A DNA stretch of 32,455 bases, taken from contig CAMBBW010000009.1 of NCBI GenBank assembly GCA_945863425.1, positions 1 to 32,455 on the forward strand, given 5' to 3'. This DNA comes from Lishizhenia tianjinensis. GTDB taxonomy: Bacteria > Bacteroidota > Bacteroidia > Flavobacteriales_D > Crocinitomicaceae. Positions 9,884-18,875 of this stretch are shown one piece after another (the first letter of the stretch is position 1; every line of letters starts with the position of its first letter). Made by a program: the position numbers and the translations under genes. The notes under the pieces are model-generated. The model saw nothing but the letters and a program-made list of their open reading frames with translations, had not been told where the DNA came from and ran no database searches.

Positions 9884-11110
9884 CTATGCGTCTAATTCAC
9901 CTGCAATCACGTTCATACTACTCAATGTGAGTACTGCATCACTTATTGTCATTCCTTTAATCATTTCAGGATATGCTTGGTAATATATAAAACAAGGCCT
10001 TCTAAATTGTAAACGGTACGGGTTTCTTCCACCATCACTAATAAGGTAATAACCCAACTCACCGTTTCCACCTTCCACGGCATGATAAACTTCACCAGCT
10101 GGAATGTGCGTTTCGCCCATAACAATCTTGAAATGATAGATTAAGGCTTCCATTTGATTATAGACTTCAGCCTTTGGTGGTAAGAAAAATTCCGGTAAAT
10201 CAGCTTTGTACGAGCCTTCCGGTAGATTTGAATAAGCTTGTTGAATGATTCTCATACTTTGACGGATTTCTTCTTGACGGACCATAAAACGGTCGTAAGT
10301 ATCGCCATTAACCCCAACAGGAATGATAAAATCAAAATCTTCGTAGGAGGAATAGGGTTGAGCAACTCGTACATCGTAATCAACACCAGCTGCGCGAAGA
10401 TTTGGACCTGTAAAAGAATAGTTTAGCGCTCTTTCTGCTGAAATAGGTCCAGCGCCTTTCGTACGATCCATAAAAATTCGATTCCGTTCAAGCATAGAAT
10501 TGAATTCTTCAAAAGCAGGAGGGAAGGTTTTTAAGAAGGATTTTAATTTGGTATGAAATGTTTCATTAAAATCGCGTTCGAAACCACCAATTCTACCAAT
10601 GTTAGTTGTTAAACGAGCACCACAAATTTCCTCATACAACTCATAAATCTTCTCTCGTTCTGTAAAAGGGTAGAAAAAACTTGTCAATGCCCCAGCATCA
10701 ACTCCAACAACTGAATCACAAATTAAATGATCAGCAATTCGCGCCAATTCCATAATAATGACACGCATGTATTGAACTCTTTTTGGGATTTCTGCCCCAA
10801 TAAGTTTCTCAACTGTCATTTCCCACCCAATATTATTAATAGGGGAGGAGCAGTAATTCAAGCGGTCTGTAATTGGAGTTATTTGGTTGTATGGCCTTCT
10901 TTCTGCCAATTTTTCAAATGCACGATGAATATATCCAACGGTTTGTTCAGCAGAAACAATTTTTTCACCATCTACTTGTAACACGTTCTGAAAAATTCCA
11001 TGTGTTGAAGGGTGAGTGGGTCCAAAATTTATGGTAGCTATTTCTCCGTCAATTGTATCTTTTGACAGATCGGTTAGCTGGTTTTCTTTATATTTTTCTT
11101 TAGCTTCCAT
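9884..11110 (-). CDS. nuoD: NADH-quinone oxidoreductase subunit D
   Basis: 408 aa; NFGPTHPSTHGIFQNVLQVDGE, GYIHRAFEKLAE, DRLNYCSSPINN. Confidence 0.97.
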   Translation of the reverse strand: MEAKEKYKENQLTDLSKDTIDGEIATINFGPTHPSTHGIFQNVLQVDGEKIVSAEQTVGYIHRAFEKLAERRPYNQITPITDRLNYCSSPINNIGWEMTVEKLIGAEIPKRVQYMRVIIMELARIADHLICDSVVGVDAGALTSFFYPFTEREKIYELYEEICGARLTTNIGRIGGFERDFNETFHTKLKSFLKTFPPAFEEFNSMLERNRIFMDRTKGAGPISAERALNYSFTGPNLRAAGVDYDVRVAQPYSSYEDFDFIIPVGVNGDTYDRFMVRQEEIRQSMRIIQQAYSNLPEGSYKADLPEFFLPPKAEVYNQMEALIYHFKIVMGETHIPAGEVYHAVEGGNGELGYYLISDGGRNPYRLQFRRPCFIYYQAYPEMIKGMTISDAVLTLSSMNVIAGELDA

Positions 11111-11115
11111 ATGAT

Positions 11116-11625
11116 TTAAAATCTTCCAAAAAAGCGATCATCTTTATCCTCACGTGTCTCATCCTCCAAATGGAATTCTTTTCGCATGGGAAAATAGTCC
11201 ATTGAATCTTCATTTAATATTCTACGTAAATCAGGGTGTCCGGTGAAATTTACGCCAAAGAAATCATAGCTTTCACGCTCCATCCAATTAGCTCCATTGT
11301 ATATGGGAACTATAGTTGCAATGGAAGGATTTGAGATTGGTAGAAATGCTTTTAACCGTAAACGGAAATTATTTCTCCAACTATGCAATTGATACACAAC
11401 CACCATTTCTCGATTCGTGTCTTTTGGATAATGAATCGCTGCAATATTGGTTAGGAAATCACATTGTAAAACAGTATCGTTTTTCAACCATTCAATAATC
11501 TCGTAGGATTTTGAAGGAGTTATTTCCAGCGTTAGTAAACCAAAAGGCTCCTCATTGGAAAGAATATCGGCTTCGAAAAATTCATTGAGCCTTTTCAATA
11601 CCTGTTCATTACTTATCGCGCTCAT
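11116..11625 (-). CDS. nuoC: NADH-quinone oxidoreductase subunit C
   Basis: 169 aa; ANWMERESYDFFGVNFTGHPDLRRIL...YFPMRKEF. Confidence 0.95.
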   Translation of the reverse strand: MSAISNEQVLKRLNEFFEADILSNEEPFGLLTLEITPSKSYEIIEWLKNDTVLQCDFLTNIAAIHYPKDTNREMVVVYQLHSWRNNFRLRLKAFLPISNPSIATIVPIYNGANWMERESYDFFGVNFTGHPDLRRILNEDSMDYFPMRKEFHLEDETREDKDDRFFGRF

Positions 11626-12163
11626 CTGTAATATCGATTTGGTAAGTTTTCAATAAGTCTTTATACTCATCACTGTATCGGCGTCTCATAGATTCCAATT
11701 TCACCAGTTTGTGAATATTAATTACTCCATCAATTATTTGCTCAGGTCGAGGAGGACATCCAGGAACATAAACATCAACGGGAATAATTCGATCAATTCC
11801 TTGTAAAACACTGTATGTATCAAATATACCTCCTGAAGAAGCACATGCGCCAACGGATAGAACCCATTTAGGCTCAGCCATTTGTTCATATATTTGTTTC
11901 AATACAGGTCCTAATTTTTTAGATATTGTTCCGGCAACGATTAATAAGTCAGCCTGACGTGGCGTAAACGACATACGTTCCATACCAAATCGGGACATAT
12001 CATAGGTACTTCCCATGGTGGCCATAAACTCAATTCCACAACAAGATGTGGCAAATGGAAGTGGCCAAACTGAATTAGCACGAGCCAAACCTATGGCCTT
12101 ATCGAGGGTTGTCAATTGATACCCTTCACCATTGATTACTTTTAAATCTTCTATTTTTCCCAT
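11609..12163 (-). CDS. nuoB: NADH-quinone oxidoreductase subunit B
   Basis: 184 aa; SVWPLPFATSCCGIEFMA, MSFTPRQADLLIVAGTISKK, VGACASSGG, YVPGCPPRPEQIIDG. Confidence 0.97.
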   Translation of the reverse strand: MGKIEDLKVINGEGYQLTTLDKAIGLARANSVWPLPFATSCCGIEFMATMGSTYDMSRFGMERMSFTPRQADLLIVAGTISKKLGPVLKQIYEQMAEPKWVLSVGACASSGGIFDTYSVLQGIDRIIPVDVYVPGCPPRPEQIIDGVINIHKLVKLESMRRRYSDEYKDLLKTYQIDITDERDK

Positions 12164-12525
12164 TCTAATGCACCTTTTTTGTATACGTAGAAAAATCCGA
12201 TAAGGAAGAACGCTACAAACATAATAACAGCTAATAATCCTTCTAGTTCAAGTTTGTTGAAATTTACAGCGTAAGGGTAAAAGAAAATAACCTCCACATC
12301 AAATAGAACAAACAAAATTGCAGTCATAAAATAGCGAATTGAAACGGGGAATCGAGCATTACCTTGAACTTCTATTCCACATTCAAAATTAGCATCCTTC
12401 TTTTTTGATTTCAGACGCGGCATTAATATATGGGTAACAAATAGCGTGAAAACTACGAATCCACCGGCCACAATCATCTGAAGAAGTAATGGAAGGTAAT
12501 CAATAGTAGATGAAGATGTATTCAT
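12151..12525 (-). CDS. nuoA: NADH-quinone oxidoreductase subunit A
   Basis: 124 aa; FECGIEVQGNARFPVSIRYFMTAILFVLFDVEVIFFYPYAV. Confidence 0.96.
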   Translation of the reverse strand: MNTSSSTIDYLPLLLQMIVAGGFVVFTLFVTHILMPRLKSKKKDANFECGIEVQGNARFPVSIRYFMTAILFVLFDVEVIFFYPYAVNFNKLELEGLLAVIMFVAFFLIGFFYVYKKGALEWEK

Positions 12526-12570
12526 TTTTCGTTTGTAAATGTCAAATAATCAATATCTTAATCTAAAGTC

Positions 12571-12595
12571 TCAAGTATTTTTTGGTATACTTTGA
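12571..12595 (-). repeat. Inverted repeat in the inferred nuo operon leader
   Basis: TCAAGTAT-TTTTTGGT-ATACTTTGA: complementary arms with one bulged base and an 8-nt loop, between the candidate promoter (12608-12615) and the nuoA start (12525). Confidence 0.4.
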
Positions 12596-12607
12596 ATTTA
12601 GTCGTGG

Positions 12608-12615
12608 CAAATTTA
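12608..12615 (-). promoter_or_regulatory. Candidate Bacteroidota -7 element for the nuo operon
   Basis: Minus strand reads TAAATTTG (consensus TAnnTTTG), with a TTG 19 nt upstream at 12635-12637. Short motif in AT-rich DNA. Confidence 0.4.
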
Positions 12616-12765
12616 ACTTTTCTTTTCAATTATTCAATGTGAAATGCGGGTAAAAAATAATTTAATTGATACCTTTCTTAATAAAAATAAAGAAATGGAT
12701 AAAACCAATAAGATTGTAAAATCAAAGATGATTCATGAATTTGAAATCTAAAGGAGGCTAGCTCA

Positions 12766-13143
12766 TTATTGTCCATTCAAACAAGCTTTAACCTTCGCTT
12801 GATGAGCTGCTCTATCATTCGGTTTTTTGGATTGTAAATCAGTTAAGAAAAGTTTGCATTTTTTCTCAACTTCATCTGCTCGAAGTAATAATTTTTCCGT
12901 TTCCTTATCCGACAGTGTACTTTTTTTTAACACTTTGTCTAATGAATCATTTTTTCTGACACAATCACAAAAATCCCATTGAGCACCATATTTCTTTTCG
13001 ATTCGATCTTGATTCTCGGTATGATTTGAGTTTGAAGTAGCGTTTTTTTCATTAGTACTTCCAACACTTTTGGGTAAAGCATTATCGGTAGATTCGCAGG
13101 AAAGTAAAAATAGAGCAGTGAAAACAGAAAAAAGTTTTCTCAT
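12766..13143 (-). CDS. Small hypothetical lipoprotein
   Basis: 125 aa with signal peptide and lipobox (FTALFLLSC); no family recognised. Confidence 0.75.
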   Translation of the reverse strand: MRKLFSVFTALFLLSCESTDNALPKSVGSTNEKNATSNSNHTENQDRIEKKYGAQWDFCDCVRKNDSLDKVLKKSTLSDKETEKLLLRADEVEKKCKLFLTDLQSKKPNDRAAHQAKVKACLNGQ

Positions 13144-13145
13144 GT

Positions 13146-13415
13146 TTATTTTACCAGATCTTCAGAAGAACGAGCGATTGAGTTTTTATCTACACGCAAT
13201 TTACTACCTTCTGAACTGATTAAAATAGTTGTTTCAGCAACTTCCAATACTTTTCCATGTATTCCAGAAGAAGTAATTACTTTGTCTCCAGCACTTAAAG
13301 ACTCTACGAATTTTTTTAATTCCTTGCGTCGTTTCATCGGCGCTCTAAAAATTAAGAAAAAATATACAAGCACTGCCCCAAGCAGTAATAACATATTGAT
13401 GACTTCTTTACTCAT
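13146..13415 (-). CDS. yajC: Preprotein translocase subunit YajC
   Basis: 89 aa; one TM segment followed by RRKELKKFVESLSAGDKVITSSGIHGKV. Confidence 0.93.
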   Translation of the reverse strand: MSKEVINMLLLLGAVLVYFFLIFRAPMKRRKELKKFVESLSAGDKVITSSGIHGKVLEVAETTILISSEGSKLRVDKNSIARSSEDLVK

Positions 13416-13427
13416 TTTTTGTTTTAT

Positions 13428-13829
13428 TTATTTGATTACAACTTTAGCTTTGACATGAACAACCGTTAAGTTCGGTTCTGTATTGGCAATAATTCGAATA
13501 GATTTTGAAATAGCCCCATCACCCGTTTTATCTGTATTCACCTCTGCTTTAATTTCAGCAGATTCTCCAGCGGGAATTGGCTTTTTGGGGAAATCAGCAA
13601 CTGTGCATGTACATGACCCTTTCACTTCACTGATGACAAGAGGACTTTTGCCGGTATTTGTAACCTTAAATACGGCCTTAATTTTTTCTCCTTTATTAAC
13701 GGTTCCGGCATCATAAACGGCGTTTACTTTCATTTCAGTTTTCTTTCCAATCTCTACATTGTTATCTGATTGACAGGAAGTAAAACTTAAAAATGAAAAC
13801 AAGGAACAAAATACGAGTATGTTTTTCAT
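13428..13829 (-). CDS. DUF1573 domain lipoprotein
   Basis: 133 aa; lipobox FTSC; DAGTVNKGEKIKAVFKVTNTGKSPLVISEVKGSCTCTVADFPKKPIPAGESAEI is typical of DUF1573. Confidence 0.9.
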   Translation of the reverse strand: MKNILVFCSLFSFLSFTSCQSDNNVEIGKKTEMKVNAVYDAGTVNKGEKIKAVFKVTNTGKSPLVISEVKGSCTCTVADFPKKPIPAGESAEIKAEVNTDKTGDGAISKSIRIIANTEPNLTVVHVKAKVVIK

Positions 13830-13834
13830 GATAT

Positions 13835-14812
13835 TTAATTTAAAAGGCCACGGCCCATTTTTATTATTTTTTTCTCTTTTTTTAATATTTCAATGGCGTT
13901 ATCTAATACTCCATTAATAAACGTATTACTTTTTGGTGTGCTGTAGTATTTTGAAATTTCGATGGTTTCGTTTAGTGTAACTTTTATAGGTATTTCTGGA
14001 AAAATCTGCAATTCAGTAATTCCCATTTTTAATAAGATTATATCCATTTTTGCAATTCGATCCAATTCCCAATTTTTAGTTAAATCATCAATTAATGATT
14101 CATTTTCAGCATTCTTGGCGATTGTGTTTCTGAACAATTGAATCACAAAGTCTTTTTCGGAATCATTTTCCTTGTAAAGTGGTAACACATGAAATTCTTC
14201 GTTTTCATTTGTTGATTTCAATGTTTTTAGTACCATGGAGCATGTGTGGTCCAAGTCATCCATCCAATGTATACTGCGTTCTTCCAGAAAATTATGCAGC
14301 AATTCTGAATTAGCAATTTCTATTTTGAATAAATTTAGGATAAAAGCCTTGTCATTTTCATAACCTGTCTTTTCATCGTTCATAAATTCAAAGTAAGTTT
14401 CACTTTCTTGTATTTGAAGAAACATTTTTCGTATAACCTCTTGATTTTCTGCTCCAATCCAGTTTGCTTTGTTTTTTTCCGATGCTTTGCGTAATTCAAT
14501 ACTAGTGCCTATTTTTTTAATAGAAGAATTATCCACAAATTTTCTATTTGGGTGAAGGTCCTCTTCTGTTAATTGCATTTTCTTTTTTTTGACCTCTAAG
14601 CGATTTTCAGCAGTATGAACTAACTCAGGTAAGGATAAAATGAGAAGCAAATACAAGTCATACATGCGCTCAACCGATCCTAGTAATTCGTTCTCAAATT
14701 TCAATAGATCTTCTTCGCCTGATTGATAATAGGCATAAAGCATTTGTAAAATCTTAATACGTAAATGTCTTCTGTTTAACATGCTTTTATTTTGTGAAAT
14801 CGATGATGCCAA
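13835..14812 (-). CDS. nusB: Transcription antitermination factor NusB (long Bacteroidota form)
   Basis: C-terminal half contains DRIAKMDIILLKMGITELQIFPEIPIKVTLNETIEISKYYSTPKSNTFINGVLDNAIE. True start may be the internal Met in MLNRRHLRIKILQMLYAYYQ, near 14782. Confidence 0.92.
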   Translation of the reverse strand: MASSISQNKSMLNRRHLRIKILQMLYAYYQSGEEDLLKFENELLGSVERMYDLYLLLILSLPELVHTAENRLEVKKKKMQLTEEDLHPNRKFVDNSSIKKIGTSIELRKASEKNKANWIGAENQEVIRKMFLQIQESETYFEFMNDEKTGYENDKAFILNLFKIEIANSELLHNFLEERSIHWMDDLDHTCSMVLKTLKSTNENEEFHVLPLYKENDSEKDFVIQLFRNTIAKNAENESLIDDLTKNWELDRIAKMDIILLKMGITELQIFPEIPIKVTLNETIEISKYYSTPKSNTFINGVLDNAIEILKKEKKIIKMGRGLLN

Positions 14813-15881
14813 TTGCTTTGATGCGCTCTTCTGCTATTGCGTTGGCTATTTGGTAAGTTGGAAGTTTCTCTTCTTGAGATCGGGAAACTATATTAGATAT
14901 CGTTTGATAAATTTCTTCTGCTTTTGTGTGTGCCCATTTGCTTGACAATCCATGAACCTCAGAAAAACAATTGATTACCCCACCAGCGTTTATTGCATAG
15001 TCAGGAGCGTAAATAATTCCTTTATCCATTACCGCTTGACCGTGAATTGATTCGTTTCTCAATTGATTATTCGCTGCTCCTGCAATAATTGAACATTTCA
15101 ACTTTGCCAAAGTCTCGTCATTGATTGTTGCACCAAGGGCGCATGGGGCATAAATATCCATGTCAATATCATAAATATCTTGTGGAGCAACAACTGTGGC
15201 ATTGTAGGTTGATGAAACACGATCTAACGTTTGTTGATAGATATCTGAAATAAAAACTTCAGCACCTTCATTTGTCAGGTGTTTAACCAAATACTCTCCA
15301 ACATGTCCAACTCCTTGAACGGCAATTTTTTTACCTGCTAGTGAATCGGATCCAAATTGGATTTTAGCACACGCTTTCATTCCCATGTAAACACCCAAAG
15401 CCGTTACCGGAGAAGGATCTCCACTTTTTCCGGGCAAACCGACAACATGTTTTGTTTCTTTACTTACCCAACCCATGTCTTCTGGTGAAATGCCAACATC
15501 TTCTGCAGTAATGTATTTACCTGAAAGACTTTCAACAAACTTTCCGAAACGTCTGAAAAAAGCTTCGGATTTCATGGTGTGAGAATCTCCAATAATTACT
15601 GCTTTTCCACCACCTAAATTTAAGTTAGAAATTGAGTTTTTATATGTCATTCCGCGAGAAAGTCTCAAAACATCATTGAGGGCTTCCATTTCACTGGCAT
15701 ATTTCCACATGCGCGTTCCACCTAAAGAGGGGCCAAGAACGGTACTATGAATGGCAATTATTGCTTTTAATCCTGTTTCTTCGTCGTTACAGAATAAAAG
15801 TTGCTCATGCCCCATGGATGCCATTTGAGCCAAAACAGGGTTTTCGTTTAAATTAATTTCGTTTATAGTCTTTACCTCCAT
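14787..15881 (-). CDS. Glu/Leu/Phe/Val dehydrogenase (leucine dehydrogenase type)
   Basis: 364 aa; LGPSLGGTRMW, GMTYKNSISNLNLGGGKAVI, GKKIAVQGVGHVGEYL, PCALGATIND, YAINAGGVINC. Confidence 0.92.
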   Translation of the reverse strand: MEVKTINEINLNENPVLAQMASMGHEQLLFCNDEETGLKAIIAIHSTVLGPSLGGTRMWKYASEMEALNDVLRLSRGMTYKNSISNLNLGGGKAVIIGDSHTMKSEAFFRRFGKFVESLSGKYITAEDVGISPEDMGWVSKETKHVVGLPGKSGDPSPVTALGVYMGMKACAKIQFGSDSLAGKKIAVQGVGHVGEYLVKHLTNEGAEVFISDIYQQTLDRVSSTYNATVVAPQDIYDIDMDIYAPCALGATINDETLAKLKCSIIAGAANNQLRNESIHGQAVMDKGIIYAPDYAINAGGVINCFSEVHGLSSKWAHTKAEEIYQTISNIVSRSQEEKLPTYQIANAIAEERIKAIGIIDFTK

Positions 15882-15931
15882 GAAGAATCGAGTTTATCCG
15901 TTTTAATCAATAGTTTTTGATTTCGAATGCT

Positions 15932-15939
15932 TAAATTTG
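15932..15939 (+). promoter_or_regulatory. Candidate -7 element (TAAATTTG) upstream of the ABC exporter
   Basis: Exact TAnnTTTG match. It lies inside the track's N-terminal extension, which suggests translation from ATG 15984. Confidence 0.4.
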
Positions 15940-15983
15940 CTTCCAGCATAAGAAATAAGTCCACAAAATTAGAAAATAATCCC

Positions 15984-17738
15984 ATGAAGTCGCTGAGCTA
16001 TCTCAACAAATATTTTATTAAATACAAATGGCACCTTTTATTGGGGATTTTGTTCACAATTGTTTCCAATTATTTTGGAGTGAAAATGCCTGTTTATGTG
16101 AAGGAAACAGTGGATGATTTCATGACTAATACAAATTTTACAAAGGTTGATAGTGTTTTATTATTGTCGCTTAAATTGGGAGGGATATATATGTTTCTTT
16201 CCATCGCAAAGGGTTTTTTCCTTTTTCTCATGCGTCAAACGATCATTGTGATGTCTCGATTAATTGAATTTGATTTAAAAAATGAAATTTATACACAGTA
16301 TCAAAATTTAGATACGCCATTTTACAAACGAAATTCTACGGGTGATTTAATGAATCGGATTTCGGAAGATGTCAGTCAAGTTCGCATGTACTTAGGTCCT
16401 GGAGTTATGTATTCAATCAACTTGGTTGTCTTGTTTTTTATGGTAATCTACCAGATGATTGCAATCAACCCTATTTTGACATTTTTTGTCTTGTTACCGC
16501 TCCCAATTATGTCTGTGTTGATCTATTTTGTTTCTACAAAAATGAATCAGTTAAGTGGGAAGGTACAAGAAGAACAATCTAATTTATCAACCATTGCTCA
16601 GGAGTCTTTTGCTGGAATGCGTGTAATTAAAGCCTATAGCAGAGAAAAAGAAATTTGGGAAGGATTTTCTTCTTCCTCCTCAGCGTATAAAAAAAGGACG
16701 ATGAAATTGGTTTTCGTCAATTCATTATTTATGCCAACTATGATGTTTCTCATTGGATTAAGTACATTGATTGCAATCTATTTAGGAGGATTAATGGTGT
16801 ATGAAAAAACAATTTCATTAGGCGGGATTGTTGCTTTCATTTTTTTTGTGAATAATTTGACATGGCCATTTGCTAGTATAGGATGGGTTACTTCTTTAAT
16901 TCAACGGGCTGCAGCATCTCAAAAAAGAATCAATGAGTTTTTGATTCAACATCCAGAGGTGGTTTCAACCAATCAATCGAAGTTCGTTTTTAATGGTAAG
17001 ATCGAATTTTCTCACGTTTCATTTACTTATTCAAACACAGGTATTCAGGCGATAAAAGACATTAGCTTTACCGTGAATAAAGGCGAAACCCTTGCAATAA
17101 TTGGAAGAACAGGAAGTGGGAAATCAACTCTTTTGAGTTTGTTAATGCGTCAATTTGACGTGACAGCTGGAGCTGTTTTTGTGGATGGAGAAGAGATAAA
17201 ATCGATTAACTTGGAATCATTTCGTGATCAGACGGGGATTGTTCCGCAGGATGTGTTTTTATTTTCCGATACCATTAAAAATAATTTGCAATTTGGGTCT
17301 ATTTCAAACCAAGTTACAATGGAACGACTTATTCAAGTTACCAAAGAAGCGCATGTCTATCACAACATTCAAGATTTTCCAGATCAATTTGAAACCGCAC
17401 TTGGTGAGCGTGGAGTCAATTTGAGTGGAGGTCAAAAACAACGTGTTAGTATTGCGCGCGCCTTGATACGCAATCCAACATTACTTTTATTGGATGATTG
17501 TTTATCGGCGGTTGATACAGAGACGGAGGAAATTATTTTAACCAATTTGAAAAAAATGGAAAAAGAAAGAACCTCGATCATTGTTAGTCATCGAATATCA
17601 GCCGTAAGAAATGCCAATAAAATAATTGTAATCGATGGGGGTGAGGTGGTTGAATCTGGTTCACACAACTCGTTAATGATGGAGAATGGCATTTATGCTG
17701 AAATGTATGCTAAACAGTTGGCAGAAGAAAAATCTTAA
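15984..17738 (+). CDS. ABC transporter, fused permease/ATPase, MsbA/MDR-like
   Basis: Track ORF begins at 15927; internal Met (MKSLSYLNKYFIKYKWHLL) preferred. Walker A GRTGSGKST, signature LSGGQKQRVSIARAL, Walker B LLLLDDCLSAVD, N-terminal TM domain. Confidence 0.93.
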   Translation: MKSLSYLNKYFIKYKWHLLLGILFTIVSNYFGVKMPVYVKETVDDFMTNTNFTKVDSVLLLSLKLGGIYMFLSIAKGFFLFLMRQTIIVMSRLIEFDLKNEIYTQYQNLDTPFYKRNSTGDLMNRISEDVSQVRMYLGPGVMYSINLVVLFFMVIYQMIAINPILTFFVLLPLPIMSVLIYFVSTKMNQLSGKVQEEQSNLSTIAQESFAGMRVIKAYSREKEIWEGFSSSSSAYKKRTMKLVFVNSLFMPTMMFLIGLSTLIAIYLGGLMVYEKTISLGGIVAFIFFVNNLTWPFASIGWVTSLIQRAAASQKRINEFLIQHPEVVSTNQSKFVFNGKIEFSHVSFTYSNTGIQAIKDISFTVNKGETLAIIGRTGSGKSTLLSLLMRQFDVTAGAVFVDGEEIKSINLESFRDQTGIVPQDVFLFSDTIKNNLQFGSISNQVTMERLIQVTKEAHVYHNIQDFPDQFETALGERGVNLSGGQKQRVSIARALIRNPTLLLLDDCLSAVDTETEEIILTNLKKMEKERTSIIVSHRISAVRNANKIIVIDGGEVVESGSHNSLMMENGIYAEMYAKQLAEEKS

Positions 17739-18354
17739 TTCGCTCTCTCAGTTCATTCAGCATGAGCGATGTTGCCCCCCAAATTGTCTTATTTTCAAAT
17801 TCAAAACAAGGAACATGGGAAAGTACTTCCCCATTTTCTACGGAAATGTCTTTTGAGGTTTGAAACGAAGGGTTTAATAAGGTAGAAAATGATAAAAAAA
17901 GAATTGTGTGAACTTCCAATTCATTCGCTACAAAAGATGGTTTTTTCTCATGAATAAAAACGAATGGATAAACGACATAATTGGTAACGGGAATAAAAAC
18001 CGGACTTAAACTTCCAATATGTTGGGTTGATTGTGGATTAATTCCTAATTCTTCTTCGCTTTCTCGCATTGCTGTATGAACCAAATCTAGGTCTATTTCA
18101 TCCATTTTTCCACCGGGAAATGCTATTTGTCCTGCATGTTTACGCATGATAGAAGGGCGCTCAATTAAAACGATTTTTGGTTCTTTATCAAAAAAAACAT
18201 GAATTCCAACTGCACATTTTATGGCTGATTGAGAATCGATTGAATCCCATAATTTGCGGTAAGGAGACATTTCAAGATGGGCTTTTTTTGCATCAAACGC
18301 GTTATCGAAAATTTGGAATACGTGATTTTCCCACTGATTTTCGTCAAAAGGCAT
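17710..18354 (-). CDS. NUDIX hydrolase, CoA pyrophosphatase-like
   Basis: 214 aa; GQIAFPGGKMDEIDLDLVHTAMRESEEELGI matches the Nudix box and CoA-type motif. Confidence 0.9.
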   Translation of the reverse strand: MPFDENQWENHVFQIFDNAFDAKKAHLEMSPYRKLWDSIDSQSAIKCAVGIHVFFDKEPKIVLIERPSIMRKHAGQIAFPGGKMDEIDLDLVHTAMRESEEELGINPQSTQHIGSLSPVFIPVTNYVVYPFVFIHEKKPSFVANELEVHTILFLSFSTLLNPSFQTSKDISVENGEVLSHVPCFEFENKTIWGATSLMLNELRERIKIFLLPTV

Positions 18355-18359
18355 AGCGA

Positions 18360-18875
18360 TTATTTCTTGAGGTATTTATCCAATGTAATATGTAGATTTA
18401 ATCCACGTAATTCATTCCCTTTGGCGATAATATTTCCATCTTGATCCATTAAAAAGGCAGATGGAATAGAATTTACATAATAATCTTTGGAGGCCTTGGA
18501 TTCACTATCGAGCACGTGGTTTTTCCACATCAAGCCATCGTCTTTTATTGCTTGCTTCCATTGATCCTTATCTTTATCAAGCGATACACTGAACACTTCA
18601 AACCCTTTTCCATTCACGAATTGTTTGTTTTTATATTTTTGATAGGCTTCCACTACTTTTGGGTTTTCTTTTCGACAGGGTCCACACCAGGATGCCCAAA
18701 AATCGATTAGCACCAATTTCCCTTTGAGGGAAGATAATTTCGTTTTTCTACCAGATGGATTAAGTAGTTCGATTTCAGCTGCTTGTTCGGTTGATTCAGA
18801 ATTGATTGATTTCGAATCAGCAGTAGATTTGCAAGAAAAAAGTAGTGTAATTAAAAGAAAGTATAAGAATCTCAT
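18360..18875 (-). CDS. TlpA/ResA-like thioredoxin lipoprotein
   Basis: 171 aa; lipobox LLFSC; LVLIDFWASWCGPCRKENP active site. Confidence 0.92.
   Translation of the reverse strand: MRFLYFLLITLLFSCKSTADSKSINSESTEQAAEIELLNPSGRKTKLSSLKGKLVLIDFWASWCGPCRKENPKVVEAYQKYKNKQFVNGKGFEVFSVSLDKDKDQWKQAIKDDGLMWKNHVLDSESKASKDYYVNSIPSAFLMDQDGNIIAKGNELRGLNLHITLDKYLKK

Noticed and set aside
12692-12717. TTTCTT...AAGAAA inverted repeat after the small lipoprotein gene as a terminator
   Set aside because: Only a 6-bp AT-rich stem without a T tract in the transcript sense; too weak.
12751-12757. AAGGAGG, a perfect Shine-Dalgarno-like string
   Set aside because: No suitable plus-strand start or ORF follows, and it lies at the 3' end of a minus-strand gene. 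SD strings are also weakly used in Bacteroidota.
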